From Melioribacteraceae bacterium (GTDB lineage Bacteria > Bacteroidota > Ignavibacteria > Ignavibacteriales > Melioribacteraceae), in NCBI GenBank assembly GCA_035362835.1, contig DAOSDY010000002.1, positions 503,692-567,691 of the forward strand: a stretch of 64,000 bases of DNA, read 5' to 3'. The position numbers and the translations under genes were made by a program. Below the pieces are notes generated by a model. It did not search any database. It was not told the DNA's origin and was given only the letters and a program-made list of their open reading frames with translations. Below, in pieces: positions 1 through 8,996 of the stretch (position 1 is the first letter of the stretch; every line of letters begins with the position of its first letter).

Positions 1-749
1 GCCGGTTAATGAAAATGTTCGACGTTGTACTTTGTCCTACTGCCAAATCTTTAACGCATACTAATGCAAGAAGGGAAGCTTCGGCACAGGGTTCAAGAAT
101 CGCTACTTTCCCGGGTATTACTGAAGAGATTATGGTAAGAGGATTAAATGCTGATTATAAAAAAATTGCAGCACTCACAATAAGATTAACAGATATTCTT
201 ACAAATACTAATATTGTCCGGGTTACGGCTCCTAATGGAACTGATATAACAATGGATATTTCAACCAGGCAAGGTCACGCTAGCAAAGGACTCTTCCACG
301 CAAAAGGGGAGAGCGGAAATTTGCCTACCGGAGAAGCATACATAGCGCCACTCGAAGGAAAATCGAACGGCGTTTTTGTTGTTGACGGATCCATGGCCGG
401 TATCGGCGTAATCAAAGGCAGACCGATAAGAATTGTTGTTGAAGACGGTTTCGCTGTAGAAATTTCAGGAGGTGCCCAGGCAAATAAACTTAACAAGATC
501 CTAAGCAATTACGATATGCCTGCAAGAAATATTGCTGAGTTCGGTATCGGTACCAATGATAAAGCGAAACTGAGCGGACTTCTTCTTGAAGACGAAAAAG
601 TAATGGGCACAATTCATATTGCCATCGGCGATAACAAATCGATGGGCGGACTGGTAAATGTTCCGATTCATCTCGATGGAGTCGTAAAAAGACCAACCGT
701 ATATTTCGACGGTGCAATGATTATGAAGAACGGAAAACTTCTTATTTAA
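1..749 (+). CDS. M29-type aminopeptidase (leucyl aminopeptidase / aminopeptidase T-like), 5' end outside window
   Basis: Metal-dependent exopeptidase of the aminopeptidase T/S group, probably cytoplasmic, removing N-terminal residues from peptides. The frame stays open to the first base of the window, so the ATG at position 9 is internal and the N-terminus lies upstream. The visible part carries the family's C-terminal signature: PTAKSLTHTNARREA near its start, then EFGIGTN, LEDEKVMGTIHIAIGDN and HLDGVVKRP. The Glu residues of EFGIG and LEDEK and the His and Asp of GTIH and HLD match the two-metal site of M29 peptidases. The sequence ends in a conserved FDG...NGKLLI strand. It stands alone; pcrA starts 104 bases later from its own promoter. 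Substrate preference cannot be read from the sequence. Confidence 0.8.
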   Translation, partial: RLMKMFDVVLCPTAKSLTHTNARREASAQGSRIATFPGITEEIMVRGLNADYKKIAALTIRLTDILTNTNIVRVTAPNGTDITMDISTRQGHASKGLFHAKGESGNLPTGEAYIAPLEGKSNGVFVVDGSMAGIGVIKGRPIRIVVEDGFAVEISGGAQANKLNKILSNYDMPARNIAEFGIGTNDKAKLSGLLLEDEKVMGTIHIAIGDNKSMGGLVNVPIHLDGVVKRPTVYFDGAMIMKNGKLLI

Positions 750-791
750 TTTTCCGTCTCTTTTAACACATATTATTTTCTTTAATCCGGA

Positions 792-822
792 TTGAAAATC
801 CATCCGATTTTTCATACCTTTG
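792..822 (+). promoter_or_regulatory. Bacteroidota-type promoter of pcrA
   Basis: TTGAAA at 792-797, a 17-base spacer, then TACCTTTG at 815-822, a perfect fit to the TAnnTTTG element used by the primary sigma factor of Bacteroidota. The ATG of pcrA follows 31 bases later. The same arrangement recurs before the beta-helix protein and tRNA-Phe in this window. Confidence 0.6.
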
Positions 823-853
823 CCAGCTAAAATTCCACAAAAACCAAGAAACC

Positions 854-3028
854 ATGAAAATTCTAAATGATCTAAATCAGGAACAGCTCAAAGCTGTGGA
901 GTACAATTCCGGTCCACACATGATTGTAGCGGGTGCCGGATCGGGAAAAACACGCGTTTTAACATATAAAATCGCATATTTGATCGATAAAGGGCTTGAA
1001 CCTGATTCAATTTTGGCGCTTACTTTTACTAATAAAGCTGCCAAGGAAATGAAAGAAAGGATTAAAGTTCTGGTTGGAAAAAAAGCCTCATCTCTCTGGA
1101 TGGGCACATTTCATTCCATCTTTGCACGGATTCTCAGGATTGAAGCAAAATCCCTCAATTATCAACCAAATTTTTCGATATACGACCGGGAGGATTCGGT
1201 CTCTCTTGTCAGTAATGTTTTGCAGAATCTGAATATTAACCTTGAAAATCTTACCCCGAATGGAGTTCAGCATAAAATCAGCTTTCTCAAAAACCAAATG
1301 ATTAAACCGGAAAACTTCGGCAAAAATATGGCAACTACACTTGCCGATAAAAAATTTCTTGAAATCTATACCGAATACAATAAACGTTTATTCGAAAATA
1401 ATGCCATGGATTTCGACGACCTTCTTCTGAAGCCGATCGAATTATTCGAAGAAAATTCAAAGATCCTATCCAAATACAAGAAGCAATTTAAATATATCCT
1501 TGTTGATGAATATCAGGATACAAATAAAGCTCAGTATCAGTTGCTTAAATTATTAAGTCCCACTAAAGATAAAGTCTGTGTTGTCGGTGATGATGCACAA
1601 AGTATCTACAGCTGGCGCGGTGCCGAAATAAAAAATATGCTCAACTTTAAAAAAGATTTTAAAGGGGCAAAAATTTTCAGGCTCGAGCAGAATTACCGTT
1701 CAACAAAAATGATTCTTGCCGCAGCGGATTCCATTATTAAGAATAATACAGAGCAGATTACAAAAACGTTATGGACGGAAAATAACGACGGTGAAGAACT
1801 TACTCTGATGCGGGCTTCTGATGAAAAGGATGAAGCGTTTCAGATCGCTAAAAAAATTAAGAAGGAAATCTCTACTCGTAAATTGTCCTTAAATGATATT
1901 TCAATTTTCTACCGGCTTAATTCTCAGTCGAGAGCTCTTGAAGATGCTCTTAGAAGAGAGAAAATTCCTTATAAGATTGTCGGCGGTGTTGAGTTTTACA
2001 GAAGAAAGGAAGTGAAAGACGTACTGGCATATCTTAGAGTTCTTACTAACCAGAATGACGAGGAAAGTTTACTTCGTATAATGAACTTCCCGCAAAGGGG
2101 CATAGGGAATACATCTATAACGAAAATGATTGCGTTTGCCCGTAAGCTCGAGCTTTCTCTCTTTACTACTATGTCCCGTGTGTTTGAGGTTATTGAAGTA
2201 AAAGAAAGAATACAGAAAAATGTAAAGCAGTTTAAGATGTTACTTGACAAGTATATTGATCTCAAGGATAAACTCTCGATTGGTGAATTGACTTCGGCGC
2301 TTGTTGACGAACTCGGTATATTGAAAATTTATAAGGAAGAAAATTCAGCCGAATCGATGGCCAGGTACGACAATATTCAGGAGCTCCTCTCCGCGGTTCA
2401 GCAGTACAGCAAAGAAAATCCGGATTCTAAACTTGATGATTTTCTTGCCGAAGTCTCTCTTGTCTCAGGTGTGGATCAGTACGATGAGAAGGTCAATTCG
2501 GTTACACTGATGACTGTTCATAGTGCAAAAGGATTGGAATTCCCGTTAGTATTTATCACCGGTCTCGAAGAGGATATTTTCCCCTTAAGTCCCCGCTTTG
2601 ATTCGGATTCCAAGATTGAAGAGGAGAGACGATTGTTCTATGTCGCCATAACGCGCGCTCAGCAGAAAGTATTTCTAACGTATGCGCGTTCTAGATATCG
2701 TTTCGGAGAGGTGGCATATCAGAGCAAATCAAGATTTCTTGATGAACTGGATGAAAATACATTTGAAGAATTGAACGGCGCAGGTGGCAGAAAGTCCGGA
2801 AGACGCAAAAGGGATTTTGTAGATGAATATTATCAGGAGAGTTACGACGATTTTGATCAGGAGAGAAGATCTCTGCGTGTTGGCAGCCGGGTTACTCATC
2901 AACTCTTTGGAATGGGAAAAATACTTCAGATTGTTGGAACCGGTGATATGCAGAGAGTTACAATTGCTTTCGAAGAAAGCGGTACTAAACAGCTTCTTAC
3001 TAAATTTGCCAATTTAAAACTGATATAA
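854..3028 (+). CDS. pcrA: ATP-dependent DNA helicase, PcrA/UvrD family
   Basis: Superfamily 1A 3'-5' helicase used in excision and mismatch repair, fork restart and removal of RecA filaments. All motifs are present in order: Q motif LNQEQLKAV (residues 7-15), Walker A GAGSGKT (27-33), TFTNKAAKEM (Ia), DEYQD (II, about 218-222), VVGDDAQSIYSWRGA (III), LEQNYRS (IV), TVHSAKGLEF (V) and RRLFYVAITRA (VI). A linker rich in Arg, Asp and Tyr (about 640-675) leads to a C-terminal Tudor-like domain (GSRVTHQLFGMGKI...), the part of PcrA that contacts RNA polymerase. Length (724 aa) is normal for PcrA. It is followed after 19 bases by the phosphofructokinase gene, so the two are likely cotranscribed. Confidence 0.95.
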   Translation: MKILNDLNQEQLKAVEYNSGPHMIVAGAGSGKTRVLTYKIAYLIDKGLEPDSILALTFTNKAAKEMKERIKVLVGKKASSLWMGTFHSIFARILRIEAKSLNYQPNFSIYDREDSVSLVSNVLQNLNINLENLTPNGVQHKISFLKNQMIKPENFGKNMATTLADKKFLEIYTEYNKRLFENNAMDFDDLLLKPIELFEENSKILSKYKKQFKYILVDEYQDTNKAQYQLLKLLSPTKDKVCVVGDDAQSIYSWRGAEIKNMLNFKKDFKGAKIFRLEQNYRSTKMILAAADSIIKNNTEQITKTLWTENNDGEELTLMRASDEKDEAFQIAKKIKKEISTRKLSLNDISIFYRLNSQSRALEDALRREKIPYKIVGGVEFYRRKEVKDVLAYLRVLTNQNDEESLLRIMNFPQRGIGNTSITKMIAFARKLELSLFTTMSRVFEVIEVKERIQKNVKQFKMLLDKYIDLKDKLSIGELTSALVDELGILKIYKEENSAESMARYDNIQELLSAVQQYSKENPDSKLDDFLAEVSLVSGVDQYDEKVNSVTLMTVHSAKGLEFPLVFITGLEEDIFPLSPRFDSDSKIEEERRLFYVAITRAQQKVFLTYARSRYRFGEVAYQSKSRFLDELDENTFEELNGAGGRKSGRRKRDFVDEYYQESYDDFDQERRSLRVGSRVTHQLFGMGKILQIVGTGDMQRVTIAFEESGTKQLLTKFANLKLI

Positions 3029-3047
3029 TTTTTAAACCGGAGTATAT

Positions 3048-4094
3048 ATGAAAATAGGAATATTAACCGGCGGGGGAGATTGCCCCGGTCTAAATGCTGT
3101 TATTAGAGCTGTTGTTAGAAAAGCACTTCAAAGCGGTAAAGAGGTTATAGGAATTAGGGAAGGTTGGAAGGGGTTAATAGACAACAATTATTGTAAGCTC
3201 GACCGTGACACAATTTCCGGTATACTTCATCGCGGAGGTACAATTCTTGGCACATCAAGAACAAATATCTACAAAATTGAAAATGGTGAAGAGACGGTAA
3301 AAAACAATCTTGCTAAAAACGGAATTGATGCTATCGTTGCTATCGGCGGTGAGGATACTCTCGGTATAGCTTCCAAATTGTATAAAGCCGGTGTTAAAGT
3401 TGTTGGTGTCCCTAAAACAATTGATAATGATTTAAATGCAACCGACTTTACATTCGGATTCGATACTGCCGTTAACATTGCTACGGAAGCAATCGACAGG
3501 CTTCATACAACAGCGGAATCGCACAACAGAGTAATAGTTGTTGAAGTTATGGGAAGACATGCCGGATGGATTGCCATCTGGGCTGGGATTGCCGGAGGAG
3601 CCGATATCATACTTGTTCCCGAAAAACCATTTAACATTGATGAAGTTTGTTCTGTTTTAACAAAACGTCATGCCAGCGGAAAAAGCTTCAGCATAGTTGT
3701 AGTTTCGGAAGGGGCAAAACTTCAGACTGAAGACGAAGCAGATAAAGACGGATCATTTATTCTCAGCAGCATGAAGAAAGACTCATTCGGTCATGTCCGT
3801 CTCGGCGGAATCGGTAATGTGCTGGCTGATGAAATTGAAAAAAGAACCGGTTATGAAACCAGGGCTACTATTCTCGGTCACATTCAGAGAGGCGGAAGCC
3901 CTACAGCCTATGATAGAGTTCTTGCAACACGCTTTGGTGTTTTTGCCGCGGAACTGGTTAATAAAGGGGACTGGGGGAAAATGGCATCGCTGAGAGGTAA
4001 TGAAATTATTGGAGTTGAACTTGCAGAAGCAACAGGGAAATTAAAAACTGTTGATATGGAATTAATGCAGGTTGCTGAAACTTTCTTCGGATAA
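3048..4094 (+). CDS. pfkA: 6-phosphofructokinase with PPi-type active-site residues
   Basis: Phosphorylates fructose 6-phosphate at C1 in glycolysis. The phosphofructokinase fold is clear: GILTGGGDCPGLNAVIR at the N-terminus, GGTILGTSRTN, PKTIDNDL (122-129) with the catalytic TIDND, MGRHAGWIA and GHIQRGGSP. The two donor-selecting positions read Asp103 (GGEDT, where ATP enzymes have GGDGS) and Lys123 (PKTIDND, where ATP enzymes have PGTIDND). In the family this Asp/Lys pair marks pyrophosphate-dependent enzymes, which run reversibly; the GGEDT version is typical of the actinobacterial-type PPi enzyme. PPi use is therefore an inference from residues, not proven. Start has a GGAG just upstream. 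It lies directly behind pcrA and ends at a strong hairpin shared with the convergent symporter gene. Confidence 0.93.
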   Translation: MKIGILTGGGDCPGLNAVIRAVVRKALQSGKEVIGIREGWKGLIDNNYCKLDRDTISGILHRGGTILGTSRTNIYKIENGEETVKNNLAKNGIDAIVAIGGEDTLGIASKLYKAGVKVVGVPKTIDNDLNATDFTFGFDTAVNIATEAIDRLHTTAESHNRVIVVEVMGRHAGWIAIWAGIAGGADIILVPEKPFNIDEVCSVLTKRHASGKSFSIVVVSEGAKLQTEDEADKDGSFILSSMKKDSFGHVRLGGIGNVLADEIEKRTGYETRATILGHIQRGGSPTAYDRVLATRFGVFAAELVNKGDWGKMASLRGNEIIGVELAEATGKLKTVDMELMQVAETFFG

Positions 4095-4104
4095 GAGATT
4101 AAAA

Positions 4105-4140
4105 TTCCGGGTCTCTGCAGTAAGTTGCAGAAACCCGGAA
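4105..4140. terminator. bidirectional hairpin between convergent pfkA and AGCS gene
   Basis: TTCCGGGT (4105-4112) pairs with ACCCGGAA (4133-4140) and TCTGCA with TGCAGA inside it, with one C/A mismatch and a six-base loop. It sits in the 52-base gap between two converging genes and could stop transcription from both sides; the following T-runs are short on both strands. Confidence 0.7.
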
Positions 4141-4146
4141 GACTTA

Positions 4147-5760
4147 TTATTTATTCTTCTCTTTTAACAATTCTTTATACGGCACATGTTTCATCGAGAA
4201 ATAATTCTTAACATCCTTCTTTAGCACACCCGACAATAAAATAATCGTTAGCAGGTTTGGTGCTGTCATGAATCCGAGTGCGGCATCCCCGAAAGCCCAG
4301 ATAGCCTCCAGTTCAGCTATTGCCCCGATAAATACAAATACAATGAATACCCATTTATAAGGAAGGATTGCTCTCTCTCCGAAGAGATAATGCGAAGCTC
4401 TATCGCCGTAGTATGACCAGCTGATAATAGTCGATGTTGCGAAGAGCAGAACTCCGAGCGTTACAATTTTATCACCGTAACTGAAAAGCCAGCTTAAGCC
4501 CTGCTTGAACGCATAAGAGGTCAGTAAACTTGCGTTGTACATAGCCCCTGAGAAAGAAGGATCTATATGATTTACGTAGTACTGAGTATGATGCCACGCA
4601 TCTGTCGTAATAATAACTAATCCTGTTAACGTACAGATTGTAATTGTGTCGATGAACGGTTCGAGCAAGGCAACAGTTCCTTCTCTTACGCCGTATTTAG
4701 TCTTTGCTGTTGAATGGGCGATGGGTGCGCTCCCCTGGCCGGATTCATTGGAGTAGAGACCTCTTTTCACGCCCCACAAAACAGTATTAAGCCAGATTAA
4801 AAATGTTCCCCCGCCTACTCCGGCAATTTGAGCAGGGGGATTGAATGCAAAATCGAATATCATGCCGAAGGCCGGCCCTAAATGAGGCAGATTGGAAATC
4901 AGAACAACTAGTGAAGTAAAAACATATATCACTGCCATGAAAGGTGAAAGAAATCCGGTTACATTTCCAATTCTTTTTATGCCGCCGATTATTACAAGGC
5001 CAATAAGGCTCGATAACACAAGGCCAATTATTATCTGAGTATAAGAAACAGAAAAATTTCCGATGATAGCATGCTGGATAGTCCAGAAACTTTCTGTACC
5101 TAGAATCTGTTTGGTTTCCGAAAACAACTGGTCGGAAAGTGTAAAAGCCTGAATCGCGTTACCCGTTGCAAACGAACATATGACAGCAAAGCTTGCAAAA
5201 AGAATAGCAAGCCATTTCCATTTAGGACCCAATCCTTTTTCAATTGTGTACATCGGACCGCCGGCCGCTGATCCATCCGGCAGAATATCCCGGTGCTTAT
5301 GTGCCAGCGATACTTCGGCAAATTTGAGTGCGGTTCCGAACAATCCTGTCATCCACATCCAGAATAATGCACCAGGTCCGCCGTAATAAATTGCGGTAGC
5401 TACTCCGGCAATATTTCCAATTCCAACTGTTGCCGATATGGCGGTTGCGAGTGCTTTGAAATGACTGAGATCTCCCTGATCACTTGGGTCATCATATGTT
5501 CCGGCTGTTACTTTAATTCCGTGCCAGAAATATCTGATCTGCGGGAATAGCAGTTTAAATGTGATGAAAACACCTGTACCTAACAATAAAAGAAGCATAA
5601 GAGGGATTGAACCGAGAGGTACTTCTTTACTCGGAAAATTCTTAATGCTTTCAATATTTCCGGGGAAGGACCAAACGGTATTAAAAAATTCCTCTCCGCC
5701 AAATATGAATATTGAAAAGATGATTCCAAGTGTAATTAGACCGGCAGTTGATTTTTTCAT
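4147..5760 (-). CDS. sodium:alanine/glycine symporter (AGCS family), copy 1
   Basis: Inner-membrane Na+-coupled uptake of alanine or glycine. The 537-aa protein has about ten hydrophobic segments and the AGCS hallmark blocks: ATAISATVGIGNIAGVATAI, GGPGALFWMWMTGLFGTALKFAE, GGPMYTIEKGLG, and NESGQGSAPIAHSTAKTKYGVREG. The N-terminus carries an extra hydrophobic helix plus a short periplasmic stretch (about 1-50) before the core. It is the downstream gene of an NSS-AGCS pair (40 bases after the NSS stop) and has a near copy at 7371-8963. An AGAGAG ribosome site precedes the ATG. Exact substrate is not deducible. Confidence 0.9.
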   Translation of the reverse strand: MKKSTAGLITLGIIFSIFIFGGEEFFNTVWSFPGNIESIKNFPSKEVPLGSIPLMLLLLLGTGVFITFKLLFPQIRYFWHGIKVTAGTYDDPSDQGDLSHFKALATAISATVGIGNIAGVATAIYYGGPGALFWMWMTGLFGTALKFAEVSLAHKHRDILPDGSAAGGPMYTIEKGLGPKWKWLAILFASFAVICSFATGNAIQAFTLSDQLFSETKQILGTESFWTIQHAIIGNFSVSYTQIIIGLVLSSLIGLVIIGGIKRIGNVTGFLSPFMAVIYVFTSLVVLISNLPHLGPAFGMIFDFAFNPPAQIAGVGGGTFLIWLNTVLWGVKRGLYSNESGQGSAPIAHSTAKTKYGVREGTVALLEPFIDTITICTLTGLVIITTDAWHHTQYYVNHIDPSFSGAMYNASLLTSYAFKQGLSWLFSYGDKIVTLGVLLFATSTIISWSYYGDRASHYLFGERAILPYKWVFIVFVFIGAIAELEAIWAFGDAALGFMTAPNLLTIILLSGVLKKDVKNYFSMKHVPYKELLKEKNK

Positions 5761-5799
5761 ATCTCTCTATTTTTTGTGATGAAATGAATTGTCAATGAT

Positions 5800-7167
5800 C
5801 TAAATTATTCCTAAGGAACTAAGTAAAACAATTATGATTAATATCGGTGCAACGAATCTCAAAATTATTTTCCAGTAGCCTAAAAGCCACGGAAATTTGC
5901 CGAACACGGATTCGGCTCCCTCTTTAACATTCTGAATTACAGTTTCAAATCCCCAGTACCATCCTACAAACAGGGCAATGAAGAATCCGCCGATCGGTAA
6001 TAATAAATTCGAGGAAATAAATTCTGTAAGTCCGAAAAAGGTTAGACCGAATATCTGTGCGTCTGCAAGAAGATTAAACGATAACGCGCTAGGAATACCA
6101 AGTAATAAAGAAAGCGAACCGAAAAAGAGTACTGCTTTTTTTCTGCTCCATCCTTTCTCATCTACAAAATATGCGGTTACTACTTCGAGCAATGAAACGG
6201 TTGATGTAAGAGCTGCTAATGTTAATGCAAAGAAAAACAGGATAGAGAAGAAGTATCCGCCCGGCATCTTTGTGAATACCACCGGAAGCGTGCGGAAAAT
6301 AAGACTCGGACCTACGTCAGGATTCTGACCAGTAGCAAATACGACTGTGAAGATGCAGATGCCCGAAATAATTGCTATCGATAGATCAAGCATTGCAATC
6401 CATACAGATGACCCGGGTACATTTTGTTTCTTAGACATATAGCTACCGTAAGTAAGCATTGCCCCCATTCCAAGACTCATAGAGAAAAACGCCTGCCCGA
6501 GTGCTGAAAGTATAACTCCAGTGTTTATTTTACTGAAGTCGGGATTGAATAAATACTCAAGTCCTTTGGAAGCACCGTCAAGAGTTAATCCTCTAATCAT
6601 AAGAACAATCAATAACACGAAGAGCATCGGCATCATTATTTTACTTCCTCTTTCAATCCCTTTCTGAACGCCGAAATAGACTATTCCCATTGTCAGCAGC
6701 ATAAAAAGAGCAAGTAGTCCTACGTTCCAGAAAGAATTCTGAGTGAGTTCTGTAAAATGACTGTTTGCAGTTTCCGGGATATTATAATTCATTAAATTCC
6801 CGTTGACAGCTTCAATAATATATCCGAATGTCCATCCTGCAACAACAGTATAAAAAGAGAGGATTACAAATGCGGCGATCACTCCCATTCCGCCGATACC
6901 AGACCAGAACGGAGATTTACTTAATAATTTAAATGACCCTACAGGATTTTTCTGAGTTGTTCTACCGATCAGAATTTCTGCAACCAGTACCGGAATTCCG
7001 ATAACAAACACGCAGATAATATAGACAAAAATAAAAGCAGCTCCGCCGTTTTCTCCGGCCAGATATGGAAACCGCCAGATATTCCCTAGTCCAACTGCTG
7101 AACCGGCAGCGGCCAGAATAAAACCGATTTTACTGCCCCATTGTTCGCGCTTAGAGTTTGAATGCAT
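5800..7167 (-). CDS. sodium-dependent transporter, NSS (SNF) family, copy 1
   Basis: LeuT-fold Na+-coupled amino-acid importer in the inner membrane. The 455-aa protein begins with the invariant NSS block REQWGSKIGFILAAAGSAVGLGNIWRFPY, which holds the unwound TM1 and the Na+/substrate site, followed by AGENGGAAF, and later GQAFFSMSLGMGAMLTYGSY (TM6 region) and a TM8 block around LTSTVSLLEVVTAYF. It is first in an NSS-AGCS pair and about three quarters identical by eye to the protein at 8997-10361. Substrate could be any of several neutral or aromatic amino acids; the sequence does not decide. Confidence 0.9.
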   Translation of the reverse strand: MHSNSKREQWGSKIGFILAAAGSAVGLGNIWRFPYLAGENGGAAFIFVYIICVFVIGIPVLVAEILIGRTTQKNPVGSFKLLSKSPFWSGIGGMGVIAAFVILSFYTVVAGWTFGYIIEAVNGNLMNYNIPETANSHFTELTQNSFWNVGLLALFMLLTMGIVYFGVQKGIERGSKIMMPMLFVLLIVLMIRGLTLDGASKGLEYLFNPDFSKINTGVILSALGQAFFSMSLGMGAMLTYGSYMSKKQNVPGSSVWIAMLDLSIAIISGICIFTVVFATGQNPDVGPSLIFRTLPVVFTKMPGGYFFSILFFFALTLAALTSTVSLLEVVTAYFVDEKGWSRKKAVLFFGSLSLLLGIPSALSFNLLADAQIFGLTFFGLTEFISSNLLLPIGGFFIALFVGWYWGFETVIQNVKEGAESVFGKFPWLLGYWKIILRFVAPILIIIVLLSSLGII

Positions 7168-7316
7168 CTAAATACCTATTCTTTATTAATGATTACTATT
7201 TATGAGTAATGATTGATTGTATTAATAAGGATGCAACAAATCTGAAGGTTGCGCCACAATTTAATAATCTCAAAAATAAATCGCAGGAAAATCGAAGAAT
7301 TATTGGAGATAAAATA

Positions 7317-7346
7317 CGGGGATTAATTCATGACGATTAATCCCCG
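7317..7346 (-). terminator. terminator of AGCS copy 2
   Basis: Perfect 11-bp stem: CGGGGATTAAT (7317-7327) with ATTAATCCCCG (7336-7346), eight-base loop. Read on the minus strand it follows the AGCS stop by about 25 bases and is trailed by TATTTTATCT. The remaining intergenic sequence to 7167 shows no other gene. Confidence 0.65.
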
Positions 7347-7370
7347 GAAGTGTCAGTTAATTTTATTTGT

Positions 7371-8963
7371 TCATCTTTTTTTGAACGGAATGTGCTTAAT
7401 GGAAAAATATTCCTTCACATCTTTCTTAAGAACTCCGGATAACAAAATGATAGAGAGAAGGTTGGGGGCTGTCATGAACCCTAACGCCGCATCACCGAAT
7501 GCCCATATAGCTTCAAGCTCTGCAACAGCTCCTATGAAAACGAATACAACAAAGACCCATTTGTAATAAATTATCGCTTTCTCTCCGAAAAGATAATGGG
7601 TTGCCCTGTCACCGTAATACGACCAGCTGATAATTGTTGAGATTGAAAAGAGGAATACTCCGATTGTAACTATCTTATCCCCATAGTCAAATAGCCAGCT
7701 TAAACCCTGCTTGAATGCGAATGCAGTAAGCAGACTTGCGTTCAATAATTCACCATCATACTCGGGATTCATCAATTTATAATACTGTGTATGATGCCAG
7801 GCGCCGGTAATAATTATAACGAGTCCGGTTAATGTACAAATGATTATTGTATCGATAAACGGTTCAAGCAATGCGACTGTACCTTCGCGAACTCCGTATT
7901 TCGTTTTAGCGGTTGAGTGCGCAATCGGTGCGCTTCCCTGACCGGATTCATTTGAATACAATCCTCTTTTAATTCCCCAGAGAGCCGTATTAAGAATAAC
8001 GAGAAATGCACCGCCGCTAACGCCCGCGATCTGTGCCGGAGGATTGAATGCCATTTGAATAATCATTCCGAGGGAAGGGAAGAGCTGCGGTAGATTGGAA
8101 ATAACTACTACCATCGCGGTAACAAAATAAAACACCGCCATAAAAGGGGAGAGGATACTTGTGACATTTCCAATTCTTTTTATTCCGCCTATAATTACAG
8201 ATCCTACAACTGTTGAAATAAAAATTCCGTTTAAAATCTGAGAGACAGAAACAGAAAATCCGGAAAAGATTTCATGCTTCAGAGTCCAGAAACTTGTTGT
8301 GCCGGCTATCTGAGAATATTCGGAGTATAGCTGGTCTGAGAGAGTGAAAGATTGAATTGCGTTGCCGGTCGCGAATGAACAGATAACGGCAAAGCTCGCG
8401 AATAGAATCGCAAGCCATTTAAAATTTTTCCCGAGTCCTTTTTCAATTGTGTACATCGGTCCGCCCGCTACGGATCCATCGGGTAGAATATCCCGGTATT
8501 TATGTGCAAGAGAACACTCGGCAAATTTAAGCGATGTACCAAAGATGGCCGATATCCACATCCAGAAGAGCGCACCGGGGCCGCCATAGTAAATTGCTGT
8601 TGCAACACCGGCGATATTTCCGATGCCTACGGTTGCCGAGATTGCCGTTGAAAGCGCTTTAAAGTGGCTGAGGTCGCCGGCATCTTTCGGATCATCATAT
8701 ACACCTGCCGTAACTTTTATTCCGTGCCAGAAATAACGGAATTGCGGAAAGAAATTTTTAACGGTTATAAAAATCCCGGTACCGAGTAGTAGAGCTAGTA
8801 TCAGTGGAATAGAACCTAACGGTAGATCTTTACTCGGGAATTCTTTAATACTTTCGAAATTACCGGGGAATGACCAGACAATATCGAAAAAGGATCTTCC
8901 GCCGAAAATAAAAAGCAAAAAGATTATTCCGATAGTTACAATACCTGCAGTGGATTTTTTCAT
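7371..8963 (-). CDS. sodium:alanine/glycine symporter (AGCS family), copy 2
   Basis: Paralogue of the 4147-5760 protein, 530 aa, with the same opening (MKKSTAG...FGG) and the same AGCS blocks: STAISATVGIGNIAGVATAIYYGGPGALFWMW, GGPMYTIEKGLGK, NESGQGSAPIAHSTAKTKYGVREG and the C-terminal LEAIWAFGDAALGFMTAPNLL. Differences are concentrated in the loops around residues 215-240 and 395-410, where substrate entry or regulation may differ. It lies 33 bases after the NSS copy 2 stop and is presumably cotranscribed with it. A strong hairpin follows the stop. Confidence 0.9.
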   Translation of the reverse strand: MKKSTAGIVTIGIIFLLFIFGGRSFFDIVWSFPGNFESIKEFPSKDLPLGSIPLILALLLGTGIFITVKNFFPQFRYFWHGIKVTAGVYDDPKDAGDLSHFKALSTAISATVGIGNIAGVATAIYYGGPGALFWMWISAIFGTSLKFAECSLAHKYRDILPDGSVAGGPMYTIEKGLGKNFKWLAILFASFAVICSFATGNAIQSFTLSDQLYSEYSQIAGTTSFWTLKHEIFSGFSVSVSQILNGIFISTVVGSVIIGGIKRIGNVTSILSPFMAVFYFVTAMVVVISNLPQLFPSLGMIIQMAFNPPAQIAGVSGGAFLVILNTALWGIKRGLYSNESGQGSAPIAHSTAKTKYGVREGTVALLEPFIDTIIICTLTGLVIIITGAWHHTQYYKLMNPEYDGELLNASLLTAFAFKQGLSWLFDYGDKIVTIGVFLFSISTIISWSYYGDRATHYLFGEKAIIYYKWVFVVFVFIGAVAELEAIWAFGDAALGFMTAPNLLSIILLSGVLKKDVKEYFSIKHIPFKKR

Positions 8964-8996
8964 GGATTTAGATTGGTTAGTTTCGGATTCATTTAA

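Noticed and set aside
789..812. Hairpin GGATT-GAA-AATCC with T-run as terminator of the aminopeptidase gene
   Set aside because: It overlaps the pcrA promoter and the stem is only five pairs; the promoter reading is better supported.
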